Positions 25,311-34,551 of a stretch of 54,872 bases of DNA are shown here, piece by piece (position 1 is the first letter of the stretch; each line of letters opens with the position of its first letter). Below the pieces are notes generated by a model. The model was not told the origin of the DNA. It made no database searches and saw only the letters and a list, made by a program, of their open reading frames with translations. The DNA is from an uncultured bacterium (GTDB lineage: Bacteria; Verrucomicrobiota; Verrucomicrobiia; Verrucomicrobiales; V1-33). The stretch covers positions 1 to 54,872 of the forward strand of contig CAIZWU010000316.1 of NCBI GenBank assembly GCA_903936775.1. The letters run 5' to 3'. Made by a program: the position numbers and the translations under genes.

Positions 25311-26798
25311 ATGAACCCCTCCCCAGAATTCATCGCCCAGCACTTCCCGCACCTTGCACCGGATAACATTATTTCAACCCGCCGCCAATTCCTCCAGCGC
25401 ACCGGGATGGGGCTCGGGATGCTGGGTCTGGCGGGTTTGATGAAACCTTCGGAAGCCCAGGGCGCCGGCAGTCTGCTGGCCACTGCCAAGGGCGGGCAGC
25501 CGCTGCATTTTGCGCCCAAGGCCAAACATGTCATCCATATCTTCCTCGAAGGGGCCCCCTCCCACATCGATACCTGGGATCATAAACCGGAACTGAAGCG
25601 GCTCGACGGCAAGTCCCTCCCGGGCGGCGACGGACTGGCCTTTGGTTCGCCGTTTGAATTCACCAAACAGGGAAAGTCCGGGATCGAAGTCAGCGAAGTC
25701 TTCCCTCACCTCGGGAAAATGGTCGATGAGATGTCCGTGATCCGCTCCATGTGGACCGATATCCCGGCCCACGAAACCGCCACTGTCTTCATGAATACCG
25801 GATCGCTCCGCCTGCCGCGGCCCAGTATGGGAAGCTGGGCGCTTTACGGGCTGGGGACCCTGAATGAAAATCTGCCAGGATTCATCTCGCTGCGTGGCGC
25901 CAATCTCCCAAACGGTGGCACGGCCAACTGGCAATCCATGTTCCTTCCCGGCCGGTTCCAAGGGACCAGCGTCAACACCAATGCCGGTGATGTGAACAAG
26001 ATCATTGAGAACCTGCGGAATCAATACGTCACCCTGCCGGAACAACGGAAACAGCTCGATCTGGTGAAGCAGCTCGACGAAATGCATAACCGGGCGCTCG
26101 ACCGCGACAGCCAGCTGGAGGCGGAAATCGCCTCGTTCGAAATGGCCTTCAAGATGCAGACCGAGGCCACCGACGCTTTTGATATCAGCAAAGAGACGCC
26201 CGCTACCCGCGAAGCCTATGGGATCAAGGCCGGAGCGGCTTTGGCAGGGGCGCGCCAAGGGAAAAAAGCTCCGGCTAATCCAGCCGAAGCCGGTAAACGC
26301 CTCCTGATCGCCCGGCGCCTCGTCGAGCGCGGGGTGCGGGTGGTGCAGGTCTTTATCGGCGGCTGGGACATGCACGGCAATCTCAAGGGCAGCATGGAAA
26401 ACCGTGCCGGGTCCATCGACCAGCCTATTGCCGCGCTGCTGGCCGATCTCAAGGAACGCGGCCTGCTGGACAGCACCCTCGTGATGTGGGGCGGTGAATT
26501 CGGCCGCACCCCCGGCCGGGACCGCAATGGCCAGGGTGACACCGCCGGCCGGGACCACAACGCCCGCGGTTTCTGCGCCTGCCTCGCCGGCGGTGGCGTG
26601 AAAGGCGGTTATGTCCATGGCGCCACCGATGACCTCGGAGCCGCCGCCGCGGTGGACAAGGTCCATGTCCATGATCTGCATGCCACCGTGATGCGCCTGC
26701 TCGGCTTTGATCATGAAAAACTGACCTTCCGTTACAATGGCCGCGACTTCCGCCTCACCGATGTCTCCGGCAAGGTCGTCAGCTCCATCATCGCCTGA
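25311..26798 (+). CDS. DUF1501 family protein, Tat-exported
   Basis: The 495-residue protein starts at the ATG at 25311 and carries a twin-arginine signal near residues 23-45 (TRRQFLQRTGMGLGMLGLAGL). The DUF1501 core is plain: KHVIHIFLEGAPSHIDTWDHKP near the N-terminus, GIEVSEVFPHLGKMVDEMSVIRSM, HETATVFMNTGS, RGVRVVQVFIGGWDMHG, and DSTLVMWGGEFGRTPG with DHNARGFCACLAGGGVKGG. The fold is of alkaline-phosphatase/sulfatase type. These proteins nearly always sit beside a PSD1 cytochrome gene, as here (13 bases downstream). Function is unproven, though secreted polymer degradation is often suggested. Confidence 0.92.
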   Translation: MNPSPEFIAQHFPHLAPDNIISTRRQFLQRTGMGLGMLGLAGLMKPSEAQGAGSLLATAKGGQPLHFAPKAKHVIHIFLEGAPSHIDTWDHKPELKRLDGKSLPGGDGLAFGSPFEFTKQGKSGIEVSEVFPHLGKMVDEMSVIRSMWTDIPAHETATVFMNTGSLRLPRPSMGSWALYGLGTLNENLPGFISLRGANLPNGGTANWQSMFLPGRFQGTSVNTNAGDVNKIIENLRNQYVTLPEQRKQLDLVKQLDEMHNRALDRDSQLEAEIASFEMAFKMQTEATDAFDISKETPATREAYGIKAGAALAGARQGKKAPANPAEAGKRLLIARRLVERGVRVVQVFIGGWDMHGNLKGSMENRAGSIDQPIAALLADLKERGLLDSTLVMWGGEFGRTPGRDRNGQGDTAGRDHNARGFCACLAGGGVKGGYVHGATDDLGAAAAVDKVHVHDLHATVMRLLGFDHEKLTFRYNGRDFRLTDVSGKVVSSIIA

Positions 26799-26811
26799 TC
26801 CCAACGAAGCC

Positions 26812-29800
26812 ATGAAACCCACCCTGCTTCTCCTCTCTCTGACCGCTCTGTCCGGCCCTGCCTGGTCCGCCGATCCCACAGCCGGGCAATTGAACTTCTT
26901 TGAAAACAAGATCCGGCCCGTGCTGGTGGAAAATTGCTATCGCTGCCATAGTGTCAGTGAAGGCAAATCCAAAGGCGGCCTCACCCTCGATACCCGCGAA
27001 GGCTGGGAAAAAGGCGGGGAGACGGGGCCTGCCCTCGTGGCGGGGAAACCGGAGGACAGCCTCCTCATCAAGGCGGTACGTCACCATGATCCCGACACTG
27101 CCATGCCGCCCAAAGGCGACAAACTCCCGGATGCCGCCATCGCCGATCTGGAAGCATGGGTCAAAATGGGCGCGCCCGATCCACGTTCTGGTCCGGCCGC
27201 CGCTGTAGAAGCCAAGGCCGGTGGCCCCATGACGGAATCCATGAAGGCCAAAGCCGCCAAACACTGGGCCTACCAGCCTGTCAAAGAGCCGGTCCCTCCC
27301 ACCGTGCGGGACACCGCGTGGCCCGCCAATCCCGTTGATCAATTCATCCTTGCCCAGTTGGAGGAAAAAGGACTGACGCCTTCGCCGGCCGCCGACAAGC
27401 GCACTCTGATCCGGCGGGCCTATCTTGATTTGATCGGGCTGCCACCCACCCCGGAGGAGGTCCTGGCTTTTGTCGGGGATGAGTCCCCCGGGGCCTTCGG
27501 GAAAGTCATCGACCAGCTTCTCTCCCGCCCGCAGTATGGTGAACGCTGGGGCCGTCATTGGCTGGATGTGGCCCGCTACGCGGATACCCGCGGCACCATG
27601 CGGCAGCGTCAGTCGCCGCTGGATCCCAATGCGTGGACCTACCGCGACTACGTGATCAACGCCTTCAATCAGGACAAGCCCTTCGATCAGTTCATCCGCG
27701 AGCAGATCGCGGCGGACCAGCTCCCCGGCCGCAAGGATGACGCGTCCCTCGCCGCGCTGGGTTTCATCACCCAGGGCGAGCAATACATGGGAAACCGTCA
27801 GGATATCATCAACGATCAGATCGACGTGGTGACCAAGGGGTTCCTCGGATTGACGGTCAGCTGTGCCCGTTGCCACGACCACAAATTCGATCCCATTCCG
27901 CAGGCGGATTATTATTCCCTGCACGGCATCTTCAATTCCAGCAATGAGCCTGACGAAAAACCGCAGGTCGCCGCGGCGGCCATGGGATCGCGCAGCGCGG
28001 ATTACGAAAAACAGCGGGAAGATATCCTGCAGAAAGGCCGCGAAAAAGCAGCCGCCGAAATGAACCGCACGGCCTCGGTCTTCAATAAACACTCCCGGGT
28101 CTTCATGACGCTGGGCGGCATGGACCGCAAGTCGCCGGAGATGTATGCCTTCATCAAGGAACAGAAAATCGACGGCCGCCTCCTCCAGGAAATCGGCCGG
28201 ATGGTGCAGGCTGGCATGGGTGCCAGAAAGAACGCCACTCCGAATCCGGTGCTCTTCCCGTTGCGCCGGCTCATGGTGATGAAACCGGCCGACTTTGCGG
28301 GGGACTTCCCCGCCTGGCGTGACCAACTCATCAAGGACACCGCCGGCATCCGCAGCAATGGGGCGGTGCGTGACGCCTTCCGTGAGGCCGCCCCGAAAAC
28401 CAAGGACGAGGCGCTGGATCTCTATGCCTCCGTGTTTACCAAAGCTGATGAGGCTTGGAAGCTGGAGTCTGCCGCGTGGACCAAAGCCGGCGGGAAGGGT
28501 TTTTTCCCCGGCCTTGAGGATGCCGCCCTGGAGGAAGTGCGCACTGCCGTGGCCGATCCTGACCGGTTCCTGACTGGTCCCCTGGATGAGGATATCCAAA
28601 TTCTGCCACGTGAGTTGCAATACATGATCAACGCCGTGATCTCCGAGCTCGCCCGGTTGGATGTCAGCCATGCCGGTGCCCCTGGTCTGGCCAATGTGCT
28701 GCAGGATGATAACAAACCCCGGAATTCCGCGGTCTTCCTCCGCGGTCAGATCCAGAATCCCGGTCCCGTGGTCCCCCGGCAGTTCCTCGAAGTCCTGAGC
28801 GGTCCGGAGCGCAAGCCCTTCACCCAAGGCAGTGGACGCCTCGAATTGGCCGAAGCCATCGCGGCGCCGTCCAATCCCCTGACCGCCCGCGTCCTCGTGA
28901 ACCGGGTCTGGCTCCACCACTTCGGGGAAGGGTTCATCGGCACCCCCGATGACCTCGGTGTCATGAGCGGCACCCCGGCCAATCCGGCCCTGCTCGACTA
29001 TCTGGCCGCCCGGTTTGTCCAGGAAGGCTGGTCCATCAAACGGCTGCACCGCCAGATCCTGCTGTCCAAAACCTGGCAGCAATCCAGTGAGGCCGATGTC
29101 GCCAAAGCGAAGATCGACCCCTTCAACCGCCTGCTTTGGCGGCAGAATCGGCACCGCCTCGATTTCGAATCGCTGCGCGACAGCATCCTGTTCATGGGCG
29201 GTCAACTCGACCTCACCCTGGGCGGCCACCCGGTGAACATTGAAAGCGAACCCTACAGCCAGCGCCGCAGTGTTTATGGCTTCATCGACCGCAGCGAGAT
29301 GGCGGAATTCATGCGCAACTTTGACGTCGCCAATGCGATGCTGCCCACCGGCCGCCGCTTCCAGACCATCGTCCCGCAGCAGGCGCTATTCCGGATGAAC
29401 AGCCTTCTCGTCATCGAACAAGCCCGCAACATCATGGACCGGGAAGACGTGAAGGCCTGCACCACCGATACCGACCGGTTGAAGAAACTCTACGAAATCA
29501 TCTATCAACGCTGGCCCAAGGAAAAGGAAGTGGAACTCGCTGCGGCCTATCTCCGCAGCCAATCCACCCTCGGTCAGGAACCTGTGGTGGTGACTAAAAC
29601 CGAGGGCCCTCCCGATCTTTCCAAAATGACCAGGGAAGAGCGCCGCGCGCATTTGGCGGCGGAATTCCGGAAGCGCAAACTGGTCGAAAAAGGCCTGATG
29701 GACCCCAAACGTCAATCTACCGCCATGAAGGAAGCCGTCCGCGACCCCTCCGCCGAAAAGGTGGACCGCAGCCCGCTCACTGCCTGGGAAAAATATGCCC

Positions 29801-29841
29801 AGGCTCTCCTGATGACCGCGGAGATGGCGTATGTGAATTGA
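26812..29841 (+). CDS. Planctomycete-type cytochrome with PSCyt1, PSCyt2 (DUF1549) and PSD1 (DUF1553) domains
   Basis: The 1009-residue protein has a signal peptide (MKPTLLLLSLTALSGPAWSA) and a c-type haem site CYRCH at 42-46 with a candidate Met ligand in TAMPP (M98). DUF1549 follows (NPVDQFILAQLEEKGLTPSP, RRAYLDLIGLPPTPEEV, GERWGRHWLDVARYADT), with a second CARCHDHKFDPI motif at 351-360, then DUF1553 (NPLTARVLVNRVWLHHFGEGFI...DDLGVMSG, RMNSLLVIEQARNIM). Such proteins are typical of the PVC group and pair with DUF1501 proteins. An exported redox or polymer-processing role is inferred. The gene is co-directional with the DUF1501 gene, 13 bases apart. Confidence 0.93.
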   Translation: MKPTLLLLSLTALSGPAWSADPTAGQLNFFENKIRPVLVENCYRCHSVSEGKSKGGLTLDTREGWEKGGETGPALVAGKPEDSLLIKAVRHHDPDTAMPPKGDKLPDAAIADLEAWVKMGAPDPRSGPAAAVEAKAGGPMTESMKAKAAKHWAYQPVKEPVPPTVRDTAWPANPVDQFILAQLEEKGLTPSPAADKRTLIRRAYLDLIGLPPTPEEVLAFVGDESPGAFGKVIDQLLSRPQYGERWGRHWLDVARYADTRGTMRQRQSPLDPNAWTYRDYVINAFNQDKPFDQFIREQIAADQLPGRKDDASLAALGFITQGEQYMGNRQDIINDQIDVVTKGFLGLTVSCARCHDHKFDPIPQADYYSLHGIFNSSNEPDEKPQVAAAAMGSRSADYEKQREDILQKGREKAAAEMNRTASVFNKHSRVFMTLGGMDRKSPEMYAFIKEQKIDGRLLQEIGRMVQAGMGARKNATPNPVLFPLRRLMVMKPADFAGDFPAWRDQLIKDTAGIRSNGAVRDAFREAAPKTKDEALDLYASVFTKADEAWKLESAAWTKAGGKGFFPGLEDAALEEVRTAVADPDRFLTGPLDEDIQILPRELQYMINAVISELARLDVSHAGAPGLANVLQDDNKPRNSAVFLRGQIQNPGPVVPRQFLEVLSGPERKPFTQGSGRLELAEAIAAPSNPLTARVLVNRVWLHHFGEGFIGTPDDLGVMSGTPANPALLDYLAARFVQEGWSIKRLHRQILLSKTWQQSSEADVAKAKIDPFNRLLWRQNRHRLDFESLRDSILFMGGQLDLTLGGHPVNIESEPYSQRRSVYGFIDRSEMAEFMRNFDVANAMLPTGRRFQTIVPQQALFRMNSLLVIEQARNIMDREDVKACTTDTDRLKKLYEIIYQRWPKEKEVELAAAYLRSQSTLGQEPVVVTKTEGPPDLSKMTREERRAHLAAEFRKRKLVEKGLMDPKRQSTAMKEAVRDPSAEKVDRSPLTAWEKYAQALLMTAEMAYVN

Positions 29842-29947
29842 GGACTGCTCCGGCCCCGGTAATCGAGCCGGGTATGTTTCAATAACTGCCTGCCGATAGG
29901 ATGGGGCAGGGCACAGGATGGTATCTTGCAATGGCCTCGTTTTGGCC

Positions 29948-30817
29948 TCAGACGTCACAGAGTCGCACCGCGTCGGCCAAGGTGGCGACTTTATCGGCGG
30001 CGCGGGGGATGAATTCATGGCCGACGAATCCCGTGTAACCGCTCTCGGCGATGGCGCGCATGATCGGCGGATAGTTGATTTCCTGCTGATCGTCCAGTTC
30101 GGCGCGTCCGGGATTGCCGGCGGTGTGGATGTGGCCGACGAATTCCCGGCACTGTTGATAGTGCCGGATCAGGTCGCCATCCATGATCTGGACGTGGTAG
30201 AGATCGAAGAGAATTTTCATCCGCTCCGAACCGATGGTTTGGCAGATGTCGAGCGCCTTGCCGATGTGGTCGCACCAATAGTCCGGATGGCCTTTCATCT
30301 CTTCGGTCACCTTGGAGTTCAGCATTTCAAGGCAGAGCGTGACCTTCTTTTCCTCGGCGTAAGGCAGGATTTTTTTCAGTCCTTCAATCATGTTCTTCCG
30401 GGCGGTGGTATCGTCGAGACCGCGCCGGAAACCGGAAAACGTAATGACTCGCTCCACCCCGTGGGTCACACAGGCGTCGATGCTCTGGCGGAGCCTGGCG
30501 ATGCATTCATCGTGTTCCTCCACGTGGGCGAAGCCTTTGGAAAAACCGTGGCTGCCGGCAATGGCGCAGCTCAGGCCGCGCTCCTTCAGCATCGGCCAGT
30601 GCTCCGGACCGATCAATTCCACCGATCCCATCCCCATGGCGGCAGCGGCATCGGCCAATTCCACCACGGTGAGCGGCTTCATGGTCCAATGCACCACCGA
30701 TTGTCTGATCCGACCTTTGGTGATGCGGTAGGGCGCGGCATTGGCTTGAGCAGAACTCAGGGCGGGTGTAACTGTAGCCAAGGCTGCGGTGGCAAGGAAG
30801 CGGCGGCGGTGGATCAT
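29948..30817 (-). CDS. Tat-exported hydroxypyruvate isomerase-like TIM-barrel protein
   Basis: The 289-residue protein begins with a twin-arginine signal (MIHRRRFLATAALATVTPALSSA). The barrel has MGSVELIGPEHW, CLEMLNSKV, MKILFDLYHVQIMDGDLI, HIHTAGNPGRAELDD and GYTGFVGHEFIPR, matching the Hyi / sugar-phosphate isomerase-epimerase (AP endonuclease 2) family with Glu, Asp, His and Glu metal ligands. Hydroxypyruvate isomerase in the cytosol makes tartronate semialdehyde; exported versions are common in planctomycetes and verrucomicrobia and their substrate is unknown. It converges on the PSD1 gene. Confidence 0.85.
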   Translation of the reverse strand: MIHRRRFLATAALATVTPALSSAQANAAPYRITKGRIRQSVVHWTMKPLTVVELADAAAAMGMGSVELIGPEHWPMLKERGLSCAIAGSHGFSKGFAHVEEHDECIARLRQSIDACVTHGVERVITFSGFRRGLDDTTARKNMIEGLKKILPYAEEKKVTLCLEMLNSKVTEEMKGHPDYWCDHIGKALDICQTIGSERMKILFDLYHVQIMDGDLIRHYQQCREFVGHIHTAGNPGRAELDDQQEINYPPIMRAIAESGYTGFVGHEFIPRAADKVATLADAVRLCDV

Positions 30818-30868
30818 GATATCAGGTTGGGAAACTCCGGTTAAAATGTCAATTTTCCTTCGTGGGGC

Positions 30869-32308
30869 CTAGCGTTTTTCCACGGCGATGATTGTGATGT
30901 CATCGCTCTGCGGGGAGCCGCCCACAAATTCCGCCAAAGCCATCTGGAAGGCGGACAGCACGGATTCAGCACCGGAAGGGGCGGCCGCCAGAAAGACGTC
31001 GTGCAGGCGCTCGAGACCAAATTCCTCCCCGGCGGCATCCACGGCTTCATTGACCCCATCGGTGTAGAGGAGCAGGCAGTCGCCAGGTTCCATGTCGAAG
31101 GTGAAATCCTTGGTGACCCGTTCGAAGACGCGTCCGCCATCAATCCCGAGGGCCAGACCCGGGGGCTTGAGGGTAGTGACGATGCCGGTCCGTTTGGAAA
31201 AATGCAGCGGGGCATCGTGTCCGGCGCGGGACAGGGTAATGCGGGGCACGTGGCGGTCGAGGACACAATAGGCGAGGCTGATGAACATGTCCTCCCGGAT
31301 ATCGCTGAAAAGCATCCGGTTTACCTTGGCGAGGGCGGCGGTGGGGGACAGCTCTCCGGCGGCCTGCCCCCGCAACAGGGCACGGCAGGTGGCCATCACC
31401 AGCGAGGCGGGAAATCCTTTGCCTGACACATCGGCGATCACCAGTCCCATGTGATCCTCATCCAGCGGGATGAAGTCGTAATAGTCGCCGCTCAGTACCT
31501 TGGCCGGCAGATTGGAGGCGGAGATGATATAATCGCCCATCTCGGGAGCCGTCTGGGGAAGCAGGATGCGTTGGACTTCGCTGGCGGACCGCAGTTCCTC
31601 CTCCATACGCCGCTTGTCCATGGCCTCCTGTTGGATGGTGGCATTGGCCAACGCGAAGGCACCTTGTTCCGAGGCCGAGCGGAAGACCTCGAAGCCATGC
31701 GCGGTGAACGGGCCGCGTTCCGGTTTACGGGTGACTGCCAACACTCCCATCCGGCGGGTGCCGATCGAAAGCGGAGCTGCCATGACGTAGTGGTCGGCTT
31801 GAAGAGGACCGAGGTGTTTGAATAACTGCGGCCACTGCGAGAGTTTGCCGAAATGGATGGGACCTTGGGCATCGAAGCACTTTCCGAGGACTCCTTCCGT
31901 GCGGGGCACGGCCTTCATCTGGAGAAAACTATGCAGCGATTTGCTGGCTGAAGGCCCGGCCAACTCATCCGGAAGGTCGATCAGAGGGGCGGCAGACTCC
32001 ATCAGTCCGGCCGGCACCAGATGCGTTCCGTGCCGGGCGTCGAGCAAATAGAGGGCGCCGCCATCGGCGTCCACCACTTGGCTGACGCCACGCACGATTT
32101 CTTCATGCAGCCCGCGCAGGCTTTGATCATGGCTCAGGCTGGCCCCGATTTCATGCAGGAAGGTAAAGATGCGGGATTCTTCCCCGAGTAGTTCCTCGCG
32201 CTCCGTCTGGAGATTCCGGATCAACCGCATCCCGCGCACGCGAAAGAGGTAGGCAACCGCTGCCGCCGTGAAAAAGCCTCCAGCAAAAAAGATTAGGGAA
32301 GGCCACAT
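30869..32308 (-). CDS. GAF-domain PP2C (SpoIIE/RsbU-type) serine phosphatase
   Basis: From the ATG at 32308 the protein has 479 residues: one N-terminal membrane helix (SLIFFAGGFFTAAAVAYLF), a coiled linker, a GAF domain (about 55-205) and a C-terminal SpoIIE-type PP2C domain. The phosphatase motifs are SGDYYDFIPL, GLVIADVSGKGFPASLVMA, GDCLLLYTDGVNEAVD and SDDITIIAVEKR, which together carry the metal-binding Asp residues. RsbU-like enzymes dephosphorylate STAS antagonists in partner-switching systems. The STAS-domain gene lies 97 bases upstream on the same strand, so this phosphatase probably acts on it. The matching anti-sigma kinase is not in the window. Confidence 0.9.
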   Translation of the reverse strand: MWPSLIFFAGGFFTAAAVAYLFRVRGMRLIRNLQTEREELLGEESRIFTFLHEIGASLSHDQSLRGLHEEIVRGVSQVVDADGGALYLLDARHGTHLVPAGLMESAAPLIDLPDELAGPSASKSLHSFLQMKAVPRTEGVLGKCFDAQGPIHFGKLSQWPQLFKHLGPLQADHYVMAAPLSIGTRRMGVLAVTRKPERGPFTAHGFEVFRSASEQGAFALANATIQQEAMDKRRMEEELRSASEVQRILLPQTAPEMGDYIISASNLPAKVLSGDYYDFIPLDEDHMGLVIADVSGKGFPASLVMATCRALLRGQAAGELSPTAALAKVNRMLFSDIREDMFISLAYCVLDRHVPRITLSRAGHDAPLHFSKRTGIVTTLKPPGLALGIDGGRVFERVTKDFTFDMEPGDCLLLYTDGVNEAVDAAGEEFGLERLHDVFLAAAPSGAESVLSAFQMALAEFVGGSPQSDDITIIAVEKR

Positions 32309-32404
32309 GCTCAGGTTGGGAAGGCCACCATTCCACCTGTGATCAAGGGAGGCGGAGGGAGCAGTCGCATAGGAAATGAGCAATCATCAAGAGGGCCGGG
32401 GATC

Positions 32405-32947
32405 CTAATGAACTGCTTTTTCGGGCCGGCCCTGTTGACGCATCAAGGTGATGACATCGGCGAATTTTTCCGCATTGGCTTGGTCGAGGTTGGCCAAGGC
32501 TTCGTGTGCTTCGAGGCAGATCGCCAGTTGGTCCTGCTTGCTGCGTTCGGTTATAGGGACGGCAGCCATGGCCACTGGTTCTGCCGCAACTCCCGGGCAG
32601 GGGCAGGCCCCCCGTTCCACCAATTCCGTGCCATCTTCGACTGTAAAAACTTCATCCAGCCCCAATCCCCGCAGCAGTTCCCCGTTTTTCCCTCCGGCAT
32701 TCACCACATGCAGGCAACCCCCTGCATCCTCCAATTTCACCGCCACGCAGGACAGCATTCCCATGAACGTGCTGTCCATCCCACTACATCGCTGGAGGTC
32801 CACCACCACACGGTTGGTGCCTTCATCAATGCCGGACCGCACCAAACCCCGCAGTTCAGGGCTATTTTGAAAGTTGCCACGCCCTTCCACGGTGAGCCAT
32901 GCTACACCGTGCAGGGTGCCTGTTGAGATACCGGAAGGGGTGTTCAC
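32405..32947 (-). CDS. STAS-domain anti-sigma factor antagonist with C-terminal extension
   Basis: The first 110 residues are a STAS domain: WLTVEGRGNFQNSPELRG, NRVVVDLQRCSGMDSTFMGMLSCVA and LHVVNAGGKNGELLRGLGLDEVF. MDSTFMG corresponds to the phosphorylation loop (usual form DSSG), so Ser59 or Thr60 is the likely phosphosite. About 70 further residues, with CPCPG and a helical end, are not part of a standard STAS protein. In the partner-switch model the phosphatase at 30869-32308 reactivates this protein, which then frees a sigma factor or another target from its kinase. Confidence 0.85.
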   Translation of the reverse strand: MNTPSGISTGTLHGVAWLTVEGRGNFQNSPELRGLVRSGIDEGTNRVVVDLQRCSGMDSTFMGMLSCVAVKLEDAGGCLHVVNAGGKNGELLRGLGLDEVFTVEDGTELVERGACPCPGVAAEPVAMAAVPITERSKQDQLAICLEAHEALANLDQANAEKFADVITLMRQQGRPEKAVH

Positions 32948-33064
32948 AGTAGGAGAGGGAGGGGGTTCCTCCGTTCAGGTAAGATATAAACGGAACTGTG
33001 ACCTCGGTCAAATCCCGCGTGACGGAATCCTTCCCGGGGCTGCAGTGTCGCAATCCGGGCGGAG

Positions 33065-33373
33065 TTATTCAAGCCCCCGCTCGTAATCCATGATACGCCC
33101 GAGCGCTTCGTAGAGATCCTGCATGACCTCCATGGGCACCATGATGGTGTCCCGGCGGCCGCCGACCTTTTCTGTGATTTTCAAGACCCGGCCCCGGTTG
33201 TTCTCTTTGAGGTCGAGGAAAAATTCCTTCCGGTCGTGGAAGATCTTTTCTGTCAACAGAGGCGGATTGTTCTGCCGCTGATAATCACCGCCGCCGCCAC
33301 CATAGCCATCGCGTGGCGGGGCATCGTAGCCACCCCCGGAGTCCGGGCGGTATGAGTCCTGATAATAATCCAT
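33065..33373 (-). CDS. Bacterial Pur-alpha-like nucleic-acid-binding protein (PUR/DUF3276 family)
   Basis: From the ATG at 33373 the protein is 102 residues: a Tyr/Gly/Asp-rich, probably disordered N-terminus (about 40 residues with GGGGG) and a single PUR repeat, LLTEKIFHDRKEFFLDLKENNRGRVLKITEKVGGRRDTIMVP, ending LYEALGRIMDYERGLE. Bacterial Pur-alpha proteins bind single-stranded DNA or RNA (BpuR in Borrelia). Only one PUR repeat is present, so it would work as a dimer. It is a family shared by Bacteroidetes, spirochaetes and PVC bacteria. Confidence 0.85.
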   Translation of the reverse strand: MDYYQDSYRPDSGGGYDAPPRDGYGGGGGDYQRQNNPPLLTEKIFHDRKEFFLDLKENNRGRVLKITEKVGGRRDTIMVPMEVMQDLYEALGRIMDYERGLE

Positions 33374-33479
33374 AGTCTTTCCTGATGGGTTAATCCTGCG
33401 CATTTACTTCCTGTCTCCGGCTCCAGCCGCCGACATTCCGCTCGGTAGATATAATCGGGACTGGCCGCTTGTCCACGTT

Positions 33480-34502
33480 TCAATTTTCTGGAGTCTCATG
33501 CCGTTCATCCAGCCGCAACAGGCCCCAGACCCGGGTGAAAACTTCCGGGGGGAACCCCATCGCTGTTTTCACATGGAAGTCGCGTTCGAGGACATTCGGC
33601 TCTTCCGCCAGAAATCGTGCGGCATCGCCAGATAGCAGGCCGCGCCAGTGTGCCCAGGACGGTTGCACCGGGACGGGGAAGTCGCTGCCATGCACCAGCC
33701 TTCCGTGATATTCCGGGCGGATCAGGGTGGTGAATCCGACGCTGCGCAGCGGCAGATTCAGCGCACTGATGTCTCCGTAGAGGTTCGGATAGTGCTCCAT
33801 CATCCGCAGCAGTGCGGGCAGGTAGTCCGGGTCATTCCAGCCGCTTTTGGTGGCACAATGGGCTGCGATCACGTTGACCCCGCACTCCAAGGGTAGCTGC
33901 AGGGTCGCGGGATCTGCATAGGCGGGACGATATTGTGGCACGGTATGTTCGCCTCCGGTATGTGCCAGCAGCGGCAGTCCGGCTGCGGCCATGCGCTCCC
34001 AGAAGGGCCGGTAGGCCGGGCGGGAGCAATCCACGTTCTGACAGTTGGGCAGCAGCTTCAAAAGCGCGGCGCCCCCGCTGAGGCAGCGGTCCAGTTCATC
34101 CATCGCATCCGGCCGGGCGGGATGGATGGAGACCCCGGGCAGGAAGTCCGGGTAGGTCCGGGCCAATTGCAGCACATAGTCATTGGGAATGAACATCGAG
34201 CCGAAATCAATCCGGCTCCCGTCTTCATGATATACGTCCTCATGGGCCAGGATCACCGCATGCGTCAGGGCGGAAGTCCGCAGCCAGCGCAGCAGCAATT
34301 CCACATAAGTTTCGTCGAATTCAGCCCGGTCCCACGAGACCGTCATCCCCAGTTGATGCAGCATGAAATCCGCCAGCCGCCGGTGCCAGCCATGCAGTTT
34401 CAGCCGGCAGCCACTGCCCCGGAGGCCATTGCCCACGATGTGGACGTGCATGTCAACCGGACCGCGGGGTTTGGTGCGGGAAAGGGAAGCAGGATCAGTC
34501 AT
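33480..34502 (-). CDS. Amidohydrolase-family (TIM-barrel metal-dependent hydrolase) protein
   Basis: The ATG at 34502 gives 340 residues. The metal-binding DMHVHIVG is at the start, with FLPGVSIHPARPDAMDEL, LLAHTGGEHTVPQY, VNVIAAHCATKSG, NLYGDISALN and RLVHGSDFPVP further on, the pattern of the amidohydrolase_2 family (decarboxylases and lactonases such as ACMSD relatives). The substrate is unknown. It is 49 bases downstream of the SulP gene and probably on its transcript. Confidence 0.83.
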   Translation of the reverse strand: MTDPASLSRTKPRGPVDMHVHIVGNGLRGSGCRLKLHGWHRRLADFMLHQLGMTVSWDRAEFDETYVELLLRWLRTSALTHAVILAHEDVYHEDGSRIDFGSMFIPNDYVLQLARTYPDFLPGVSIHPARPDAMDELDRCLSGGAALLKLLPNCQNVDCSRPAYRPFWERMAAAGLPLLAHTGGEHTVPQYRPAYADPATLQLPLECGVNVIAAHCATKSGWNDPDYLPALLRMMEHYPNLYGDISALNLPLRSVGFTTLIRPEYHGRLVHGSDFPVPVQPSWAHWRGLLSGDAARFLAEEPNVLERDFHVKTAMGFPPEVFTRVWGLLRLDERHETPEN

Positions 34503-34551
34503 AGGGAATAGAAAGCGCCCTTCCGGGCCATTTGAAATCAGTGATTCGTAA

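Noticed and set aside
26788..29229. 813-codon open frame on the minus strand opposite the PSD1 gene
   Set aside because: It is antisense to a fully recognisable gene and its protein shows no family pattern; high GC makes long antisense frames common here.
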